From Coprococcus sp. (lineage in GTDB: Bacteria; Bacillota; Clostridia; Lachnospirales; Lachnospiraceae), in assembly GCA_016297495.1 (NCBI GenBank), contig JAEDGN010000009.1, forward strand, positions 1 to 53,457: a DNA stretch of 53,457 bases, in the 5' to 3' direction. The notes beneath the pieces were generated by a model that saw only the letters and a list, made by a program, of their open reading frames with translations, searched no databases and was not told where the DNA came from. Positions 42,776-50,677 of the stretch are shown here, one piece after another. Both the position numbers and the translations under genes were made by a program. Position 1 is the first letter of the stretch. Every line of letters starts with the position of its first letter.

Positions 42776-43561
42776 CTATTTGAACTCTATGATGACTTTA
42801 TACGCCGGTGAGATCGTTTTGACAATTGGCTGATATGTTTCATAAGCAGAAAGTTTTGCAAATCTATCGGCTTCTTCAAGCCGTTCCTTTTCACTAAGTT
42901 TTTCTTCCAGTTTTTCATTCGCGGTCGTTTCAAATTCTTTTTGTTGCTCCATATCTAGCTTAATACTTCCAAATGCTAACCAGCCATTTTGACTGTCACC
43001 AATTTCTGTTTTCTCCGGATCGAAGGACGTTTGATGGAGTACAGCATGAGGAATACGGATAGTCAGTTCATAGGTTCCTTCGTCCAAGCTAATATCATTA
43101 ACATTAATCTGCGTAAGATCTATCGTATATTGTCCTGTCCCATGAATCGTGAGTGCCTGCTTTTTATTAAATACTCCAAGATTAAACAAACCCGTATCTG
43201 TAATTGTTGTATTAACATATACTTCCTGTTCTTCCACTATCAACAACCGTTGTCGTGTCGCTTCTCCAAGAATTACTTCTTCAAAATCAGCAACCGTAAA
43301 CCCAAAAATTCCATTATTTTTAAGTGTTAAATCATGATTCTCTATGGATGCAACTTTATCATCAGCAATATACCGATTATACCAATATACTCCTGTCCCT
43401 ATCAGTGCAGCCAGTATAAATAGCGAAATTAATTTACGCAGTGAAAAAAGTGAAAACCCTGATCTTTTACCGTACTTTTTAAATGCCTTATCTACTGATT
43501 CATCCACCGTTTTTTCAATAAATTCCTTTATCTCCTGTTTTTGAAGTTCGTTTTCTGACAT
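42776..43561 (-). CDS. DUF4230 membrane protein
   Basis: A 261-residue protein. A polar N-terminus with a charged helix (~1-40) is followed by one membrane helix (SLRKLISLFILAALIGTGVY), then an extracytoplasmic DUF4230 domain of mixed strands (QEVYVNTTITDTG, YTIDLTQINVNDISLDEG) and a C-terminal helix-strand. Function unknown. AAGGAG precedes the ATG at 43561 by eight bases. The 315 bases upstream (43619-43937) are AT-rich with no gene. Confidence 0.8.
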   Translation of the reverse strand: MSENELQKQEIKEFIEKTVDESVDKAFKKYGKRSGFSLFSLRKLISLFILAALIGTGVYWYNRYIADDKVASIENHDLTLKNNGIFGFTVADFEEVILGEATRQRLLIVEEQEVYVNTTITDTGLFNLGVFNKKQALTIHGTGQYTIDLTQINVNDISLDEGTYELTIRIPHAVLHQTSFDPEKTEIGDSQNGWLAFGSIKLDMEQQKEFETTANEKLEEKLSEKERLEEADRFAKLSAYETYQPIVKTISPAYKVIIEFK

Positions 43562-43883
43562 GCTTTTACTCCTTTTTTCTTTTGAACACCATATAAATGG
43601 ATATAAATTTGTAGCCATAAAAGAATATGTAATTTTCGCGTGATTACTGTCTTTATTATCGTCATATTCTCATCAGAACATTTCTTCTTTCTTAAAACCT
43701 TTCTACTTTTTAAATTTTTATAACCAAGTTCTAATTGGAGAATAATATCACATTTGACAGAATCTTTTTCCAATCACTCATTGCTAAACCAAAAATATAA
43801 AATCATAGTATAACCCATATTCTAGCATAAAATATTGGTGGAAAATAGTAATAAATGGTACAAATCGTAAAATAAAAACCATA

Positions 43884-43911
43884 GAAAAAGACAGCCCCTG
43901 ACGGAGCTGCC
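43884..43911 (-). terminator. Terminator, copy 1 of a duplicated pair
   Basis: On the minus strand GGCAGCTCC-GTCA-GGGGCTGTC forms a nine-pair stem followed by TTTTT. The same sequence with a few compensating changes recurs at 46137-46163. The downstream block ATCATTCTTTATTATT is shared too. Confidence 0.85.
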
Positions 43912-43937
43912 CGACAATCATTCTTTATTATTAGCAC

Positions 43938-44100
43938 CTAGTACATCATATCTTAAATAACTGAACCGAATACTTGCCCGTTTTCTCGATAGCACCGTTC
44001 AAAAAGCCTCGACGTAGCCCGCTACGCCTGCGTTTTTTGAACAGCTCTCTCAAAAAACGTTCTGCGCATTAGTCCAGCTATTTTGCGAACGATGTACTAG
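43938..44100. repeat. 163-bp MITE-like palindromic element
   Basis: Ends are perfect 10-bp inverted repeats (CTAGTACATC at 43938-43947, GATGTACTAG at 44091-44100). An inner core is GTTCAAAAA...CGTAGCCCGCTACG...TTTTTTGAAC. The two halves can be aligned as complements over their full ~80 bases with one gap, so the whole unit folds as one long imperfect hairpin. It has no coding capacity. No second copy exists in this window, so multiplicity cannot be judged. Confidence 0.7.
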
Positions 44101-44178
44101 TCTCTTTTGTACTTTGAGTTTTTTTGTCTTTAGAATTCCATAGAATTCCTTCGTCTTTACTCAAATAAACACCGTTTC

Positions 44179-45033
44179 CTATTCTTTGATCAGAGTTTCA
44201 AACTCCTCTACAGATTTTGCCGCTGCTGCCTTTTTCAGATAAGCACGCAGAATGTTAAGATTTTTTTCTTCAAGAATTTTTTCACGGAGTTCATCCGGTA
44301 CCATCCCCAAATCTGATAATAAATCAATTACAGCCTCGGCTTTACCTTCTGCCCTGCCTTCTGCTTTCTCTTCATCCAGCATTTCTTTAAAAAGCATATA
44401 GCGTCCCTCCATTTCACGGTTTTTTATGACATTTTCCACCGCTTTCTGAAGTCGATTTACAAAGTCATCCTGAAAATACCCGGTACTTTTATAGCAGCCC
44501 GATTCCACATATTTCAGAAAATTTACCAGTCTCACCGGTACTTCTGATTCGTTTTTCCCCTTAGTACTGAGAAAAACCGTATGATTTCCGTCATCCAGAT
44601 CCACTGTGGTATCTTCCTTACATGACGGTTCAAAAGTATACTGGTATTTTCCCCTGCCAAACGGGTCAAAATCACAGATGAAAATCACATAGGAATCCGG
44701 TAAATCTTCATATTCCAGACCTGACAGCAAGAGTTCCACATCAATCTGGCTGTGATAATATCGATTTCTTCTTCCAAGACTCTTTTTTCTGCGCACCTGC
44801 ATTTCAATGTTGTAATGTGTACGATTTTCATCTGCAGCTGTTATATCCAGACGTACCCCTTTATATTCCGGATGGTAAACAATGCTCTTTTCCTTATCCA
44901 CGGTCACCTTTTCAATTGAAAAGCCAAAGATCAGTTCAAGCAATTCTTTGCAAAGATCTTCATTAACCATTACGGCTCCAAACATAAAGTTATCCTTAAT
45001 GGTCAGTTCCTGCAGCTTCTTTCTTTTTGCCAT
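44179..45033 (-). CDS. Rpn / PD-(D/E)XK nuclease-family transposase-like protein
   Basis: A 284-residue protein of the recombination-promoting nuclease group. The PD-(D/E)XK core is LTIKDNFMFGAVMVNEDLC, the acidic strand VRLDITAADE and NIEMQVRRKKS. A helical middle and the C-terminal coiled coil with EEKAEGRAEGKAEAVIDLLS are the family's repetitive basic/acidic tail. Such genes promote RecA-independent recombination and often occur in several copies as mobile or domesticated units. AGGGGAA lies before the ATG at 45033. Followed by a terminator and the palindromic element. Confidence 0.88.
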   Translation of the reverse strand: MAKRKKLQELTIKDNFMFGAVMVNEDLCKELLELIFGFSIEKVTVDKEKSIVYHPEYKGVRLDITAADENRTHYNIEMQVRRKKSLGRRNRYYHSQIDVELLLSGLEYEDLPDSYVIFICDFDPFGRGKYQYTFEPSCKEDTTVDLDDGNHTVFLSTKGKNESEVPVRLVNFLKYVESGCYKSTGYFQDDFVNRLQKAVENVIKNREMEGRYMLFKEMLDEEKAEGRAEGKAEAVIDLLSDLGMVPDELREKILEEKNLNILRAYLKKAAAAKSVEEFETLIKE

Positions 45034-45152
45034 CAAATTCCCCTTTACGAAGGAATCCTATACAACAATTATACGGGATACGCGGTAAGACTGCAATATC
45101 CAAATTTAGAAGTGAATCACCTCACAGATGCAATAATCAGCCACCCTTACGA

Positions 45153-45524
45153 TCAAAGGGATAGTTTATCCTCAAATTGATGCATATAATCAAACAAATA
45201 CTGTGACCGCCACTCTATTCTGAATGCCGTGCACATCTGCCGCACCAGTACCATCAGCTCTTTTTCCTTCGGCACCGGCAGTTCATAGGCTTCTCCATAG
45301 GTCTTTATGTATCGCTTCTTCATTTCTGGAAAATGCTGGTCCAGCTTCCGGTAAAAAAACTGCCGGTCGCCATCTCTAAGAGTCAAGCCAATACCAAAGT
45401 TTATGATACCATATACTTTCGCCTGCCCGCATGCTTCAAGAATCGCACTCATATTCTCCTCTGTATCATTGATAAACAGAAGAATCGGTGTCATCCAGAC
45501 AATAGTCGGAATTCCCTCTTCCAT
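45153..45524 (-). pseudogene. Truncated copy of the SPL-type radical SAM gene
   Basis: Encodes only the C-terminal 123 residues of a protein closely matching the gene at 39564-40439 (EEGIPTIVWMTPIL, ACGQAKVYGIINFGIGLTLR, YMHQFEDKL). The Cys motif and the first ~165 residues are missing. Upstream of the break, sequence similarity stops at once, with no ribosome site before the Met. The last ten residues of the parent are also lost. By eye about four in five residues agree, so the copies are old or came from different strains. Confidence 0.85.
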
Positions 45525-45577
45525 AATCTGAGGGAAAAATTGAGTCCATCATCTATAATAAATTATCCATTTTTACA

Positions 45578-46003
45578 TCAATATCCCCAGGTCATCAACT
45601 TCCACTGACCACCATCTGTACGAGCCAGCCACCACTGCCAGTCAGTGTATTCCTTATCTGCATTCCATGCTCCGCCACCTTTTTTTGGTGAATGGAAATC
45701 ACTTTTGAACATGATACATTGTGTAAAAGTTTCCTTTGCATCATTAGCCTCTTCAAGCTCATTCATCCATGCAATATTGGATTCACTGCATGCTTCATCA
45801 CCTGAATAGGAAATGCTATGCAGTTCACACCCTTCCCATCTATTGAATTCCTGTTTAACCAGTTCTATAGCTGCATTCATATCTTCTTTTGTATAAATAG
45901 AAGACGTGCCATAATCGATCTTTACTTCCGCGGCTTTTTTTCCACATCCTATCAAACCAAGGATGCATATTATAGTTAATACTAATGCTGCTATTCTCTT
46001 CAT
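45578..46003 (-). CDS. Small lipoprotein of unknown function
   Basis: A 141-residue protein with an N-terminal signal peptide (KRIAALVLTIICILG) and lipobox LIGC, so it is predicted to be lipidated at Cys20 and anchored outside the membrane. The rest is about 120 residues: acidic helix EDMNAAIELVKQEFNRWEGC and a C-terminal strand region ending DWQWWLARTDGGQWKLMTWG. That tail is often seen in DUF4829-type lipoproteins. GGAGGAG precedes the ATG. No regulator or partner can be inferred. Confidence 0.85.
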   Translation of the reverse strand: MKRIAALVLTIICILGLIGCGKKAAEVKIDYGTSSIYTKEDMNAAIELVKQEFNRWEGCELHSISYSGDEACSESNIAWMNELEEANDAKETFTQCIMFKSDFHSPKKGGGAWNADKEYTDWQWWLARTDGGQWKLMTWGY

Positions 46004-46136
46004 ATAAACTCCTCCAATCCTGTTTCTAAATATGACTTTTCCAAACGGAACATTTCCTATTTACATATATTATACATAATTTCCTCTTTCATTTTCTGAA
46101 TGATACATTAATTATTCCTTAAGATTTTTGTCAAAC

Positions 46137-46163
46137 AAAAAGACAGCCCCTGGCGGAACTGTC
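46137..46163 (-). terminator. Terminator, copy 2 of a duplicated pair
   Basis: On the minus strand GACAGTTCC-GCCA-GGGGCTGTC followed by TTTTTGTTT, after the XRE gene. Differences from copy 1 keep base-pairing through G-U pairs. Confidence 0.85.
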
Positions 46164-46236
46164 CAACAATCATTCTTTATTATTTTCTCCACATTCAATT
46201 GATAACCGCATTGTCACCGTCCCTGCCCAGAAACCC

Positions 46237-47223
46237 TTAGTTCTCTTCATCCTGGAAGCACTGCATGAGATTGCCTTTCAATTCTTTCAGAAAATCTTCA
46301 TTGACCTCTTTAAAATTCATATGTTCATAGAGCGGTGACCGGGTAAAGCTGAAAATGTCGTCCACGCTGTTAAGCATTTCTTCCCTGATCTTAAGAACCG
46401 CATCTTTGTCCTTCTCAATCGTTGCAATTTCCAGCTGACTGGATACTTCATGATATCTCCCCATTTCAAAGCATTTTGCCGCCTGTGACTGCTTGTCGGC
46501 AAAGAGATGTGCCTTTTTTAAATCATTTTCATTTACTGCCAGAAGATACAGTCCCTGCAGGGCGGCATTCACCATCTGATAATCCACAAACAGCAGTTCT
46601 TCGTATGCCTGATATGCCTCCTGTATTCGATTTGTTTCACTGTATATCTGTGCCTGTTTTCTTTTTCTTTCCGGATTTTGTATAGAAAAATATGCCAGGT
46701 ATTGTTCTGCCTTTTCATATTCTTTATTTCTCAGATAAAAACTGAACAATGAATCGGCAGCTTCCTGACGTACCGTCTCATCCTGGCTCTCCAGAGCCCG
46801 TCGATACCATTCACAGATCATAGAATCATATCTTTCCTGCCCCGGCACAGCTTTCAATATTCTTCCGGCATCAAACACCACTGCGATCTGCCAGATGAGC
46901 TGCTCACAATTAGGATATTGTTCAGTGATCTGTTTTGCCCATTGAAATGCTTCTTCAAAAGGCTGTTCTTTCAGTTTCCTGTCTGCCTCTTCAATAATGT
47001 CTTTTATTTCCTTTGCAGTGAGTTCTTCACGAAAAGATAAAAGCTCATCTGTCGTAATCCCCAACAGTCTTGCAATGGGTGCCAGCATCATAATATCCGG
47101 CATGGAATTCCCATTTTCCCATTTATTCACTGCAGGCGCTGTAACGCCAAGACGAAATGCCATTTCTTCCTGAGTCATATTTTTCCTTTTCCGGTATTTT
47201 CGGATCACTTCTCCTAAATGCAT
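46237..47223 (-). CDS. XRE-family transcriptional regulator with helical-repeat C-terminus
   Basis: A 328-residue protein. Residues ~3-60 are a Cro/CI-type helix-turn-helix (IRKYRKRKNMTQEEMAFRLG then VNKWENGNSMPD). Residues ~100-320 are tetratricopeptide-like helices (EQYLAYFSIQNPERKRKQA, AYQAYEELLFVDYQ), as in peptide-responsive or anti-stress XRE regulators. GGGGAGG lies seven bases before the ATG at 47223. It is downstream of the sirtuin gene (100-base gap) and might sense a peptide or regulate that pair; this is inference. Confidence 0.88.
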   Translation of the reverse strand: MHLGEVIRKYRKRKNMTQEEMAFRLGVTAPAVNKWENGNSMPDIMMLAPIARLLGITTDELLSFREELTAKEIKDIIEEADRKLKEQPFEEAFQWAKQITEQYPNCEQLIWQIAVVFDAGRILKAVPGQERYDSMICEWYRRALESQDETVRQEAADSLFSFYLRNKEYEKAEQYLAYFSIQNPERKRKQAQIYSETNRIQEAYQAYEELLFVDYQMVNAALQGLYLLAVNENDLKKAHLFADKQSQAAKCFEMGRYHEVSSQLEIATIEKDKDAVLKIREEMLNSVDDIFSFTRSPLYEHMNFKEVNEDFLKELKGNLMQCFQDEEN

Positions 47224-47323
47224 CTCCATACCTCCCCGATTTTGCATGTTTCCCTGTAAAATCAGCATATCAGAATTTCATGGATTTCACAATTGAACAG
47301 GTATAAAATAATCCTCAGAAAAA

Positions 47324-48214
47324 TTAACCGGCATTCATATTCTCCCGCTTCAGCTCTGACAGAATAAGTCTGATGTCTGCATCCAGACAAACTGACCGGT
47401 CCACAATTTCCCTCGGTGCGTATGCCTGCCCGTAGTTCACGCAGACATAGGTGGCCTCCGGGTTTTCCAGGGTGTATTTCCAAAAGGGATACTTAATAAT
47501 GACCGGTGTATTATTTCCAACCCCCAACTCCAGATACAGCACATTTCCATGTTTAAGCCGCAGCAGAAATTCTTCATACCGTTCTGCTGCAGCATACCAG
47601 CCTTCATCCTGAACGAAGGTATCATCACAGCGCAGATTCATGGTCATCGGTGCGCCGCATACCGGACAATGGGGAATCAGCTCTGTCGGGATCTTCATAT
47701 TCCTCTGCCGGGCAACCATCTGCCGGACCATATCCTCGTTGTCATAGGTTTTACTGTTGCAGGCCCTGGCGCATTGCCACAGGCCGTAATCTCCCTGGGT
47801 GTAGAACAATCTCTTTTTATCAATTCCTGCGCGCTGGAATTGATGATCCACATTGGTAGTTATTACAAAATAGTCTCTTCCATTCACAAGAGAAAGCAGT
47901 TCCTGATAGACAGGAACAGGGGCATCCACGTAGCGGTTACAGAGAATATGTCGACTCCACCATGCCCAATATTCTTCCAGTGTGTCATAGGGATAAAACC
48001 CGCCGGAGTACATATCGGTGATTCCATATTTCCGGTGAAAATCTGAGAAATACCGTTCAAAACGTTCCCCACTGTAGGTCAGCCCGGCAGAAGCGGACAG
48101 TCCTGCCCCGGCACCGATCAGAATGGCATCGGCTTTTTCCAGCTTCTGTTTTAGCTGATCAATCTGCTCCCAGCAGTTCCCTGTATATTCTTTCGTCCTC
48201 TTCTTTAAAAACAT
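47324..48214 (-). CDS. Class M sirtuin (SirTM), protein ADP-ribosyltransferase type
   Basis: A 296-residue sirtuin of the macrodomain-linked class. GAGAGLSASAGLTYSG (residues 34-49) is the NAD loop. The usual catalytic TQNIDxLH is altered to TTNVDHQFQRAG. A four-Cys zinc site can be read at Cys148, Cys152, Cys183 and Cys186. LELGVGNNTPVIIKYPFW is typical of the class. In Staphylococcus and Streptococcus, SirTM ADP-ribosylates a lipoylated GcvH-like protein and the adjacent macrodomain reverses it. GAGGTGG is seven bases before the ATG at 48214, inside the macrodomain gene, giving a 56-base overlap and coupling. Confidence 0.92.
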   Translation of the reverse strand: MFLKKRTKEYTGNCWEQIDQLKQKLEKADAILIGAGAGLSASAGLTYSGERFERYFSDFHRKYGITDMYSGGFYPYDTLEEYWAWWSRHILCNRYVDAPVPVYQELLSLVNGRDYFVITTNVDHQFQRAGIDKKRLFYTQGDYGLWQCARACNSKTYDNEDMVRQMVARQRNMKIPTELIPHCPVCGAPMTMNLRCDDTFVQDEGWYAAAERYEEFLLRLKHGNVLYLELGVGNNTPVIIKYPFWKYTLENPEATYVCVNYGQAYAPREIVDRSVCLDADIRLILSELKRENMNAG

Positions 48215-48938
48215 TGAATACCACCTCTATCATACTTCCGGTTTTTTCCTTATATTCCTTAACTGTCCGCACTGCAATCTCAGCCGCCCTGTCATTTGGG
48301 AACATAAAGACACCCGTGGAGATGCAGCAAAAAGCGATGCTGGATACTCCATTTTCATCAGCCAGCTTCAGGCAGGAACGATAACAGGATGCCAGCAGCT
48401 CACAATGATGCTGTGAAAGTTTGCCCTGCACAATGGGTCCCACTGTATGTATCACATAATCACAGGGAAGATTATAGGCAGGGGTGATCCTGGCCCGTCC
48501 TGTCGGTTCGGCATAGCCCTGCTGCTCCATCATCTCGGCACACTTCAAGCGGAGCTGAACACCTGCGTAGGTATGAACGCAGTTGTCAATGCAATTATGG
48601 CAGGGCTGATAACAGCCGGTCATGCCGCTGTTGGCCGCATTGACGATGGCACCGCACGCCAGCGTAGTAATATCTCCCCGCCAGAGATAAATGCCCTCCT
48701 GCACGGGAAACAATTCGGACAGGCGGGTAAGCTTTTTTGCCCTCAGTTCCTCCTGCAGATAGTCATCCTGCACTTCAAGAAATCTCTGACTGATGGCTGC
48801 GGGGTGACGGACATTCATCAATCCACGTAATAACATCTTTTGACTCTCAGCGTCCGCCGGAATTTCCTGTCCACGGCAGGAAGGACGCTCCCGCAGCAAT
48901 TCTTCAATTAAAAATCTTCTTCGTTCTTCCTGCTTCAT
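48159..48938 (-). CDS. Zinc-containing macrodomain protein-ADP-ribose hydrolase
   Basis: A 259-residue protein: helical N-terminal part (~1-80), then a macrodomain. GDITTLACGAIVNAANSGM is the ADP-ribose-binding loop. CYQPCHNCIDNCVH (109-122) is the zinc-site insert that distinguishes SirTM-linked macrodomains. HTVGPIVQGKL and CCISTGVFMFPNDRAA bind the diphosphate. It removes ADP-ribose placed by the sirtuin encoded in the overlapping gene. GAGGG lies seven bases before the ATG. Confidence 0.93.
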   Translation of the reverse strand: MKQEERRRFLIEELLRERPSCRGQEIPADAESQKMLLRGLMNVRHPAAISQRFLEVQDDYLQEELRAKKLTRLSELFPVQEGIYLWRGDITTLACGAIVNAANSGMTGCYQPCHNCIDNCVHTYAGVQLRLKCAEMMEQQGYAEPTGRARITPAYNLPCDYVIHTVGPIVQGKLSQHHCELLASCYRSCLKLADENGVSSIAFCCISTGVFMFPNDRAAEIAVRTVKEYKEKTGSMIEVVFNVFKEEDERIYRELLGAD

Positions 48939-48999
48939 GGTATTACCCTCTTTTCACAATGGCTCTTACCGGTCAGATTTCAAAGCAGCTGCCCCTATC

Positions 49000-49395
49000 T
49001 CAGAACTCATAAGGAGGATTGCCGGAAAAGTCGGCGATCACACCATGAGGTTCTTCCAGATAAAACACCTCAAAGATAGGATTGTCGGCGGTCTGATACT
49101 GACCTTTTACAATAGGATTGTTCATGCAGCCTTCCTTGACTGCCATATTATTTTCAAACACAGCTTTGCCGTGCAGACGAATCCACGCATAACTCGGACT
49201 GGACACGGACACTTCCACATATGGGTTGGCCTGCATATCCTTATAGACATCCTTGGTATTATTTGTACAGAACCAGAGTCTGCCATCCTGCTCAAAACAG
49301 AACATAAAAGGACGGCATTTTGCTTTTCCGTCACGACCAACAGTGGCAAGATACTGAACAGGGTTCTCCTGTAAGAATTCAACAACTTTCTTCAT
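49000..49395 (-). CDS. PPOX-class (pyridoxamine 5'-phosphate oxidase-like) flavin protein
   Basis: A 131-residue FMN-binding split-barrel protein. VEFLQENPVQYLATVGRDGK starts the barrel, with RPFMFCFEQDGRLWFCTNNT and VSVSSPSYAWIRLHGKAVF following. Similar small proteins reduce nitro or other compounds; the substrate is unknown. GGAGG lies eight bases before the ATG. It diverges from the HxlR regulator, which probably controls it. The 337-base gap 49396-49732 holds ACTGTACAGT, other short dyads and the hxlR promoter. Confidence 0.88.
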   Translation of the reverse strand: MKKVVEFLQENPVQYLATVGRDGKAKCRPFMFCFEQDGRLWFCTNNTKDVYKDMQANPYVEVSVSSPSYAWIRLHGKAVFENNMAVKEGCMNNPIVKGQYQTADNPIFEVFYLEEPHGVIADFSGNPPYEF

Positions 49396-49658
49396 TATAA
49401 TTACCTCCAGATAATATCAGAGTTTTGGATCGGCCGTTGTCCTCATCTCTTGATGATAGGATACACTGTACAGTATCTGCTGTAAAGTAAGCACAATATT
49501 GTGGTATAGTTACCAAAAGGATACTAATAACAAAATCAGCTATTTCTATATGCTGCTACCAGTGGTCTTATTTCTTTCGGAAGTTCTTCCAGCAAAATCT
49601 CATCCTCCTGACCACATTATCACAAATACGAATGGTGTCTGGCAGGCAAATCTCCCTG

Positions 49659-49688
49659 TTGACCTCTAGATAGTCTGTACTGTATAAT
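49659..49688 (+). promoter_or_regulatory. Promoter for the HxlR regulator
   Basis: TTGACC (49659-49664), 18-base spacer, TATAAT (49683-49688). Upstream at ~49460 the palindrome ACTGTACAGT and, at the -10, TACTGTATA share the core ACTGTA, so both may be regulator sites. Confidence 0.6.
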
Positions 49689-49732
49689 CAGATTGTAAGT
49701 TTCTATTTGTAACTAATAAGGAGGGTTTCAAT

Positions 49733-50080
49733 ATGAACGACACAAAAATTAAAAAAGAGTTTCCGGCCTGCCCTGTGGAAACCACTCTCATGTTGATCGG
49801 AGATAAATGGAAGGTGCTGATTCTGCGGGATCTGATGCCTGGAACCAGACGTTTTGGAGAATTAAAAAAATCCATTGGCAGCGTATCACAGAAGGTTTTG
49901 ACGGCACAGCTCAGAGATATGGAGGCAAACGGGCTGGTAAGCCGTAAGGTCTACGCCGAAGTGCCTCCAAGAGTTGAATATACGCTTACCGATCTGGGCT
50001 ACAGCCTGAAACCGATTCTGGATGCCATGTGGAATTGGGGAGAAGACTATCAATCCAGAACTAAAATTGGGCAGGTGTGA
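49733..50080 (+). CDS. HxlR-family transcriptional regulator
   Basis: A 115-residue winged-helix regulator, often redox or aldehyde responsive. CPVETTLMLIGDKWKVLILR (with the family Cys near residue 13) begins the domain. GSVSQKVLTAQLRDMEANGL is the recognition helix, and VEYTLTDLGYSLKPIL the wing. AAGGAGG is eight bases before the ATG. Divergent to the PPOX gene and probably its regulator. An 11-bp perfect hairpin, GGGCAGGTGTG (50069-50079) with CACACCTGCCC (50093-50103), spans its stop codon but has no T-run. The stretch 50104-50266 shows nothing more. Confidence 0.92.
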   Translation: MNDTKIKKEFPACPVETTLMLIGDKWKVLILRDLMPGTRRFGELKKSIGSVSQKVLTAQLRDMEANGLVSRKVYAEVPPRVEYTLTDLGYSLKPILDAMWNWGEDYQSRTKIGQV

Positions 50081-50266
50081 CTTGGGGTGAGCCACACCTG
50101 CCCCGAACAGAAGCTTTCCATATAAAGTGCTTCGCTTATGCTGCTACAGCATTTTATTCAGTTTTTTATCAAAACTCATCACTTCATCACCTAATATCCT
50201 GTATCTGGCTATCAGGATACAGTCCACAAAATCAAGAGATGTTTCTGAAAAAAGCGTCAATTTGCA

Positions 50267-50539
50267 TCAATCAGCTTTTTCATACTTTTCTACCATAGCC
50301 CTCTCATATGCACCTTCCTCCTGATCTCTTTTTATCGGATCTGCATATTTAGAAAGCCTGCCATATGTGTTTCTGTGATTTGCAGATATCACAAACGGCA
50401 TCCCATTTTCCAAAACACTCTGTTTTGCAAAAATCCGCACTGCCTCTGCAAAGGAAGTGCCCAATTCCCGGTATAAAGCTTCTGCTTTCTCTTTCAGATC
50501 CGCATCCATCCGAACTTGTAATGTTGCTTCTTTTGCCAT
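50267..50539 (-). CDS. RelB/DinJ-family antitoxin, no toxin visible
   Basis: A 90-residue antitoxin. The N-terminal ribbon-helix-helix is LQVRMDADLKEKAEALYREL, then GTSFAEAVRIFAKQSVLENG, and a charged C-terminal helix that would wrap a RelE/YafQ toxin. GGAGGCGG precedes the ATG. No toxin gene follows on this strand: the 186 bases downstream run into the converging hxlR gene with no coding frame. It may be orphaned or work with a distant toxin. Confidence 0.9.
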   Translation of the reverse strand: MAKEATLQVRMDADLKEKAEALYRELGTSFAEAVRIFAKQSVLENGMPFVISANHRNTYGRLSKYADPIKRDQEEGAYERAMVEKYEKAD

Positions 50540-50552
50540 AATGCCGCCTCCT

Positions 50553-50592
50553 TTTGTAATACAATCGTATTACAAATATTTCTTTTTGTCAA
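50553..50592 (-). promoter_or_regulatory. RelB promoter and overlapping operator
   Basis: On the minus strand TTGACA (50592-50587), 17-base spacer, TACGAT (50569-50564). Overlapping the -10 is a perfect 10-bp inverted repeat, TTTGTAATAC (50553-50562) and GTATTACAAA (50567-50576), as expected for autorepression by a ribbon-helix-helix dimer pair. Confidence 0.8.
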
Positions 50593-50677
50593 TAGTATAT
50601 GCCATACTATTATTTCTATCAAAATATCTGCAACATAAAAGACAGATAGTTGCTTTATTCGCTTTTGCCGGAAGGTA

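Noticed and set aside
49535..49615. A 25-codon minus-strand frame (EEILLEELPKEIRPLVAAY-like)
   Set aside because: Looks protein-like but has no start and is too short to assign; possible relic only.
50081..50266. Toxin partner for the RelB-type antitoxin
   Set aside because: No open frame of 60 or more codons with RelE or YafQ features on either strand.
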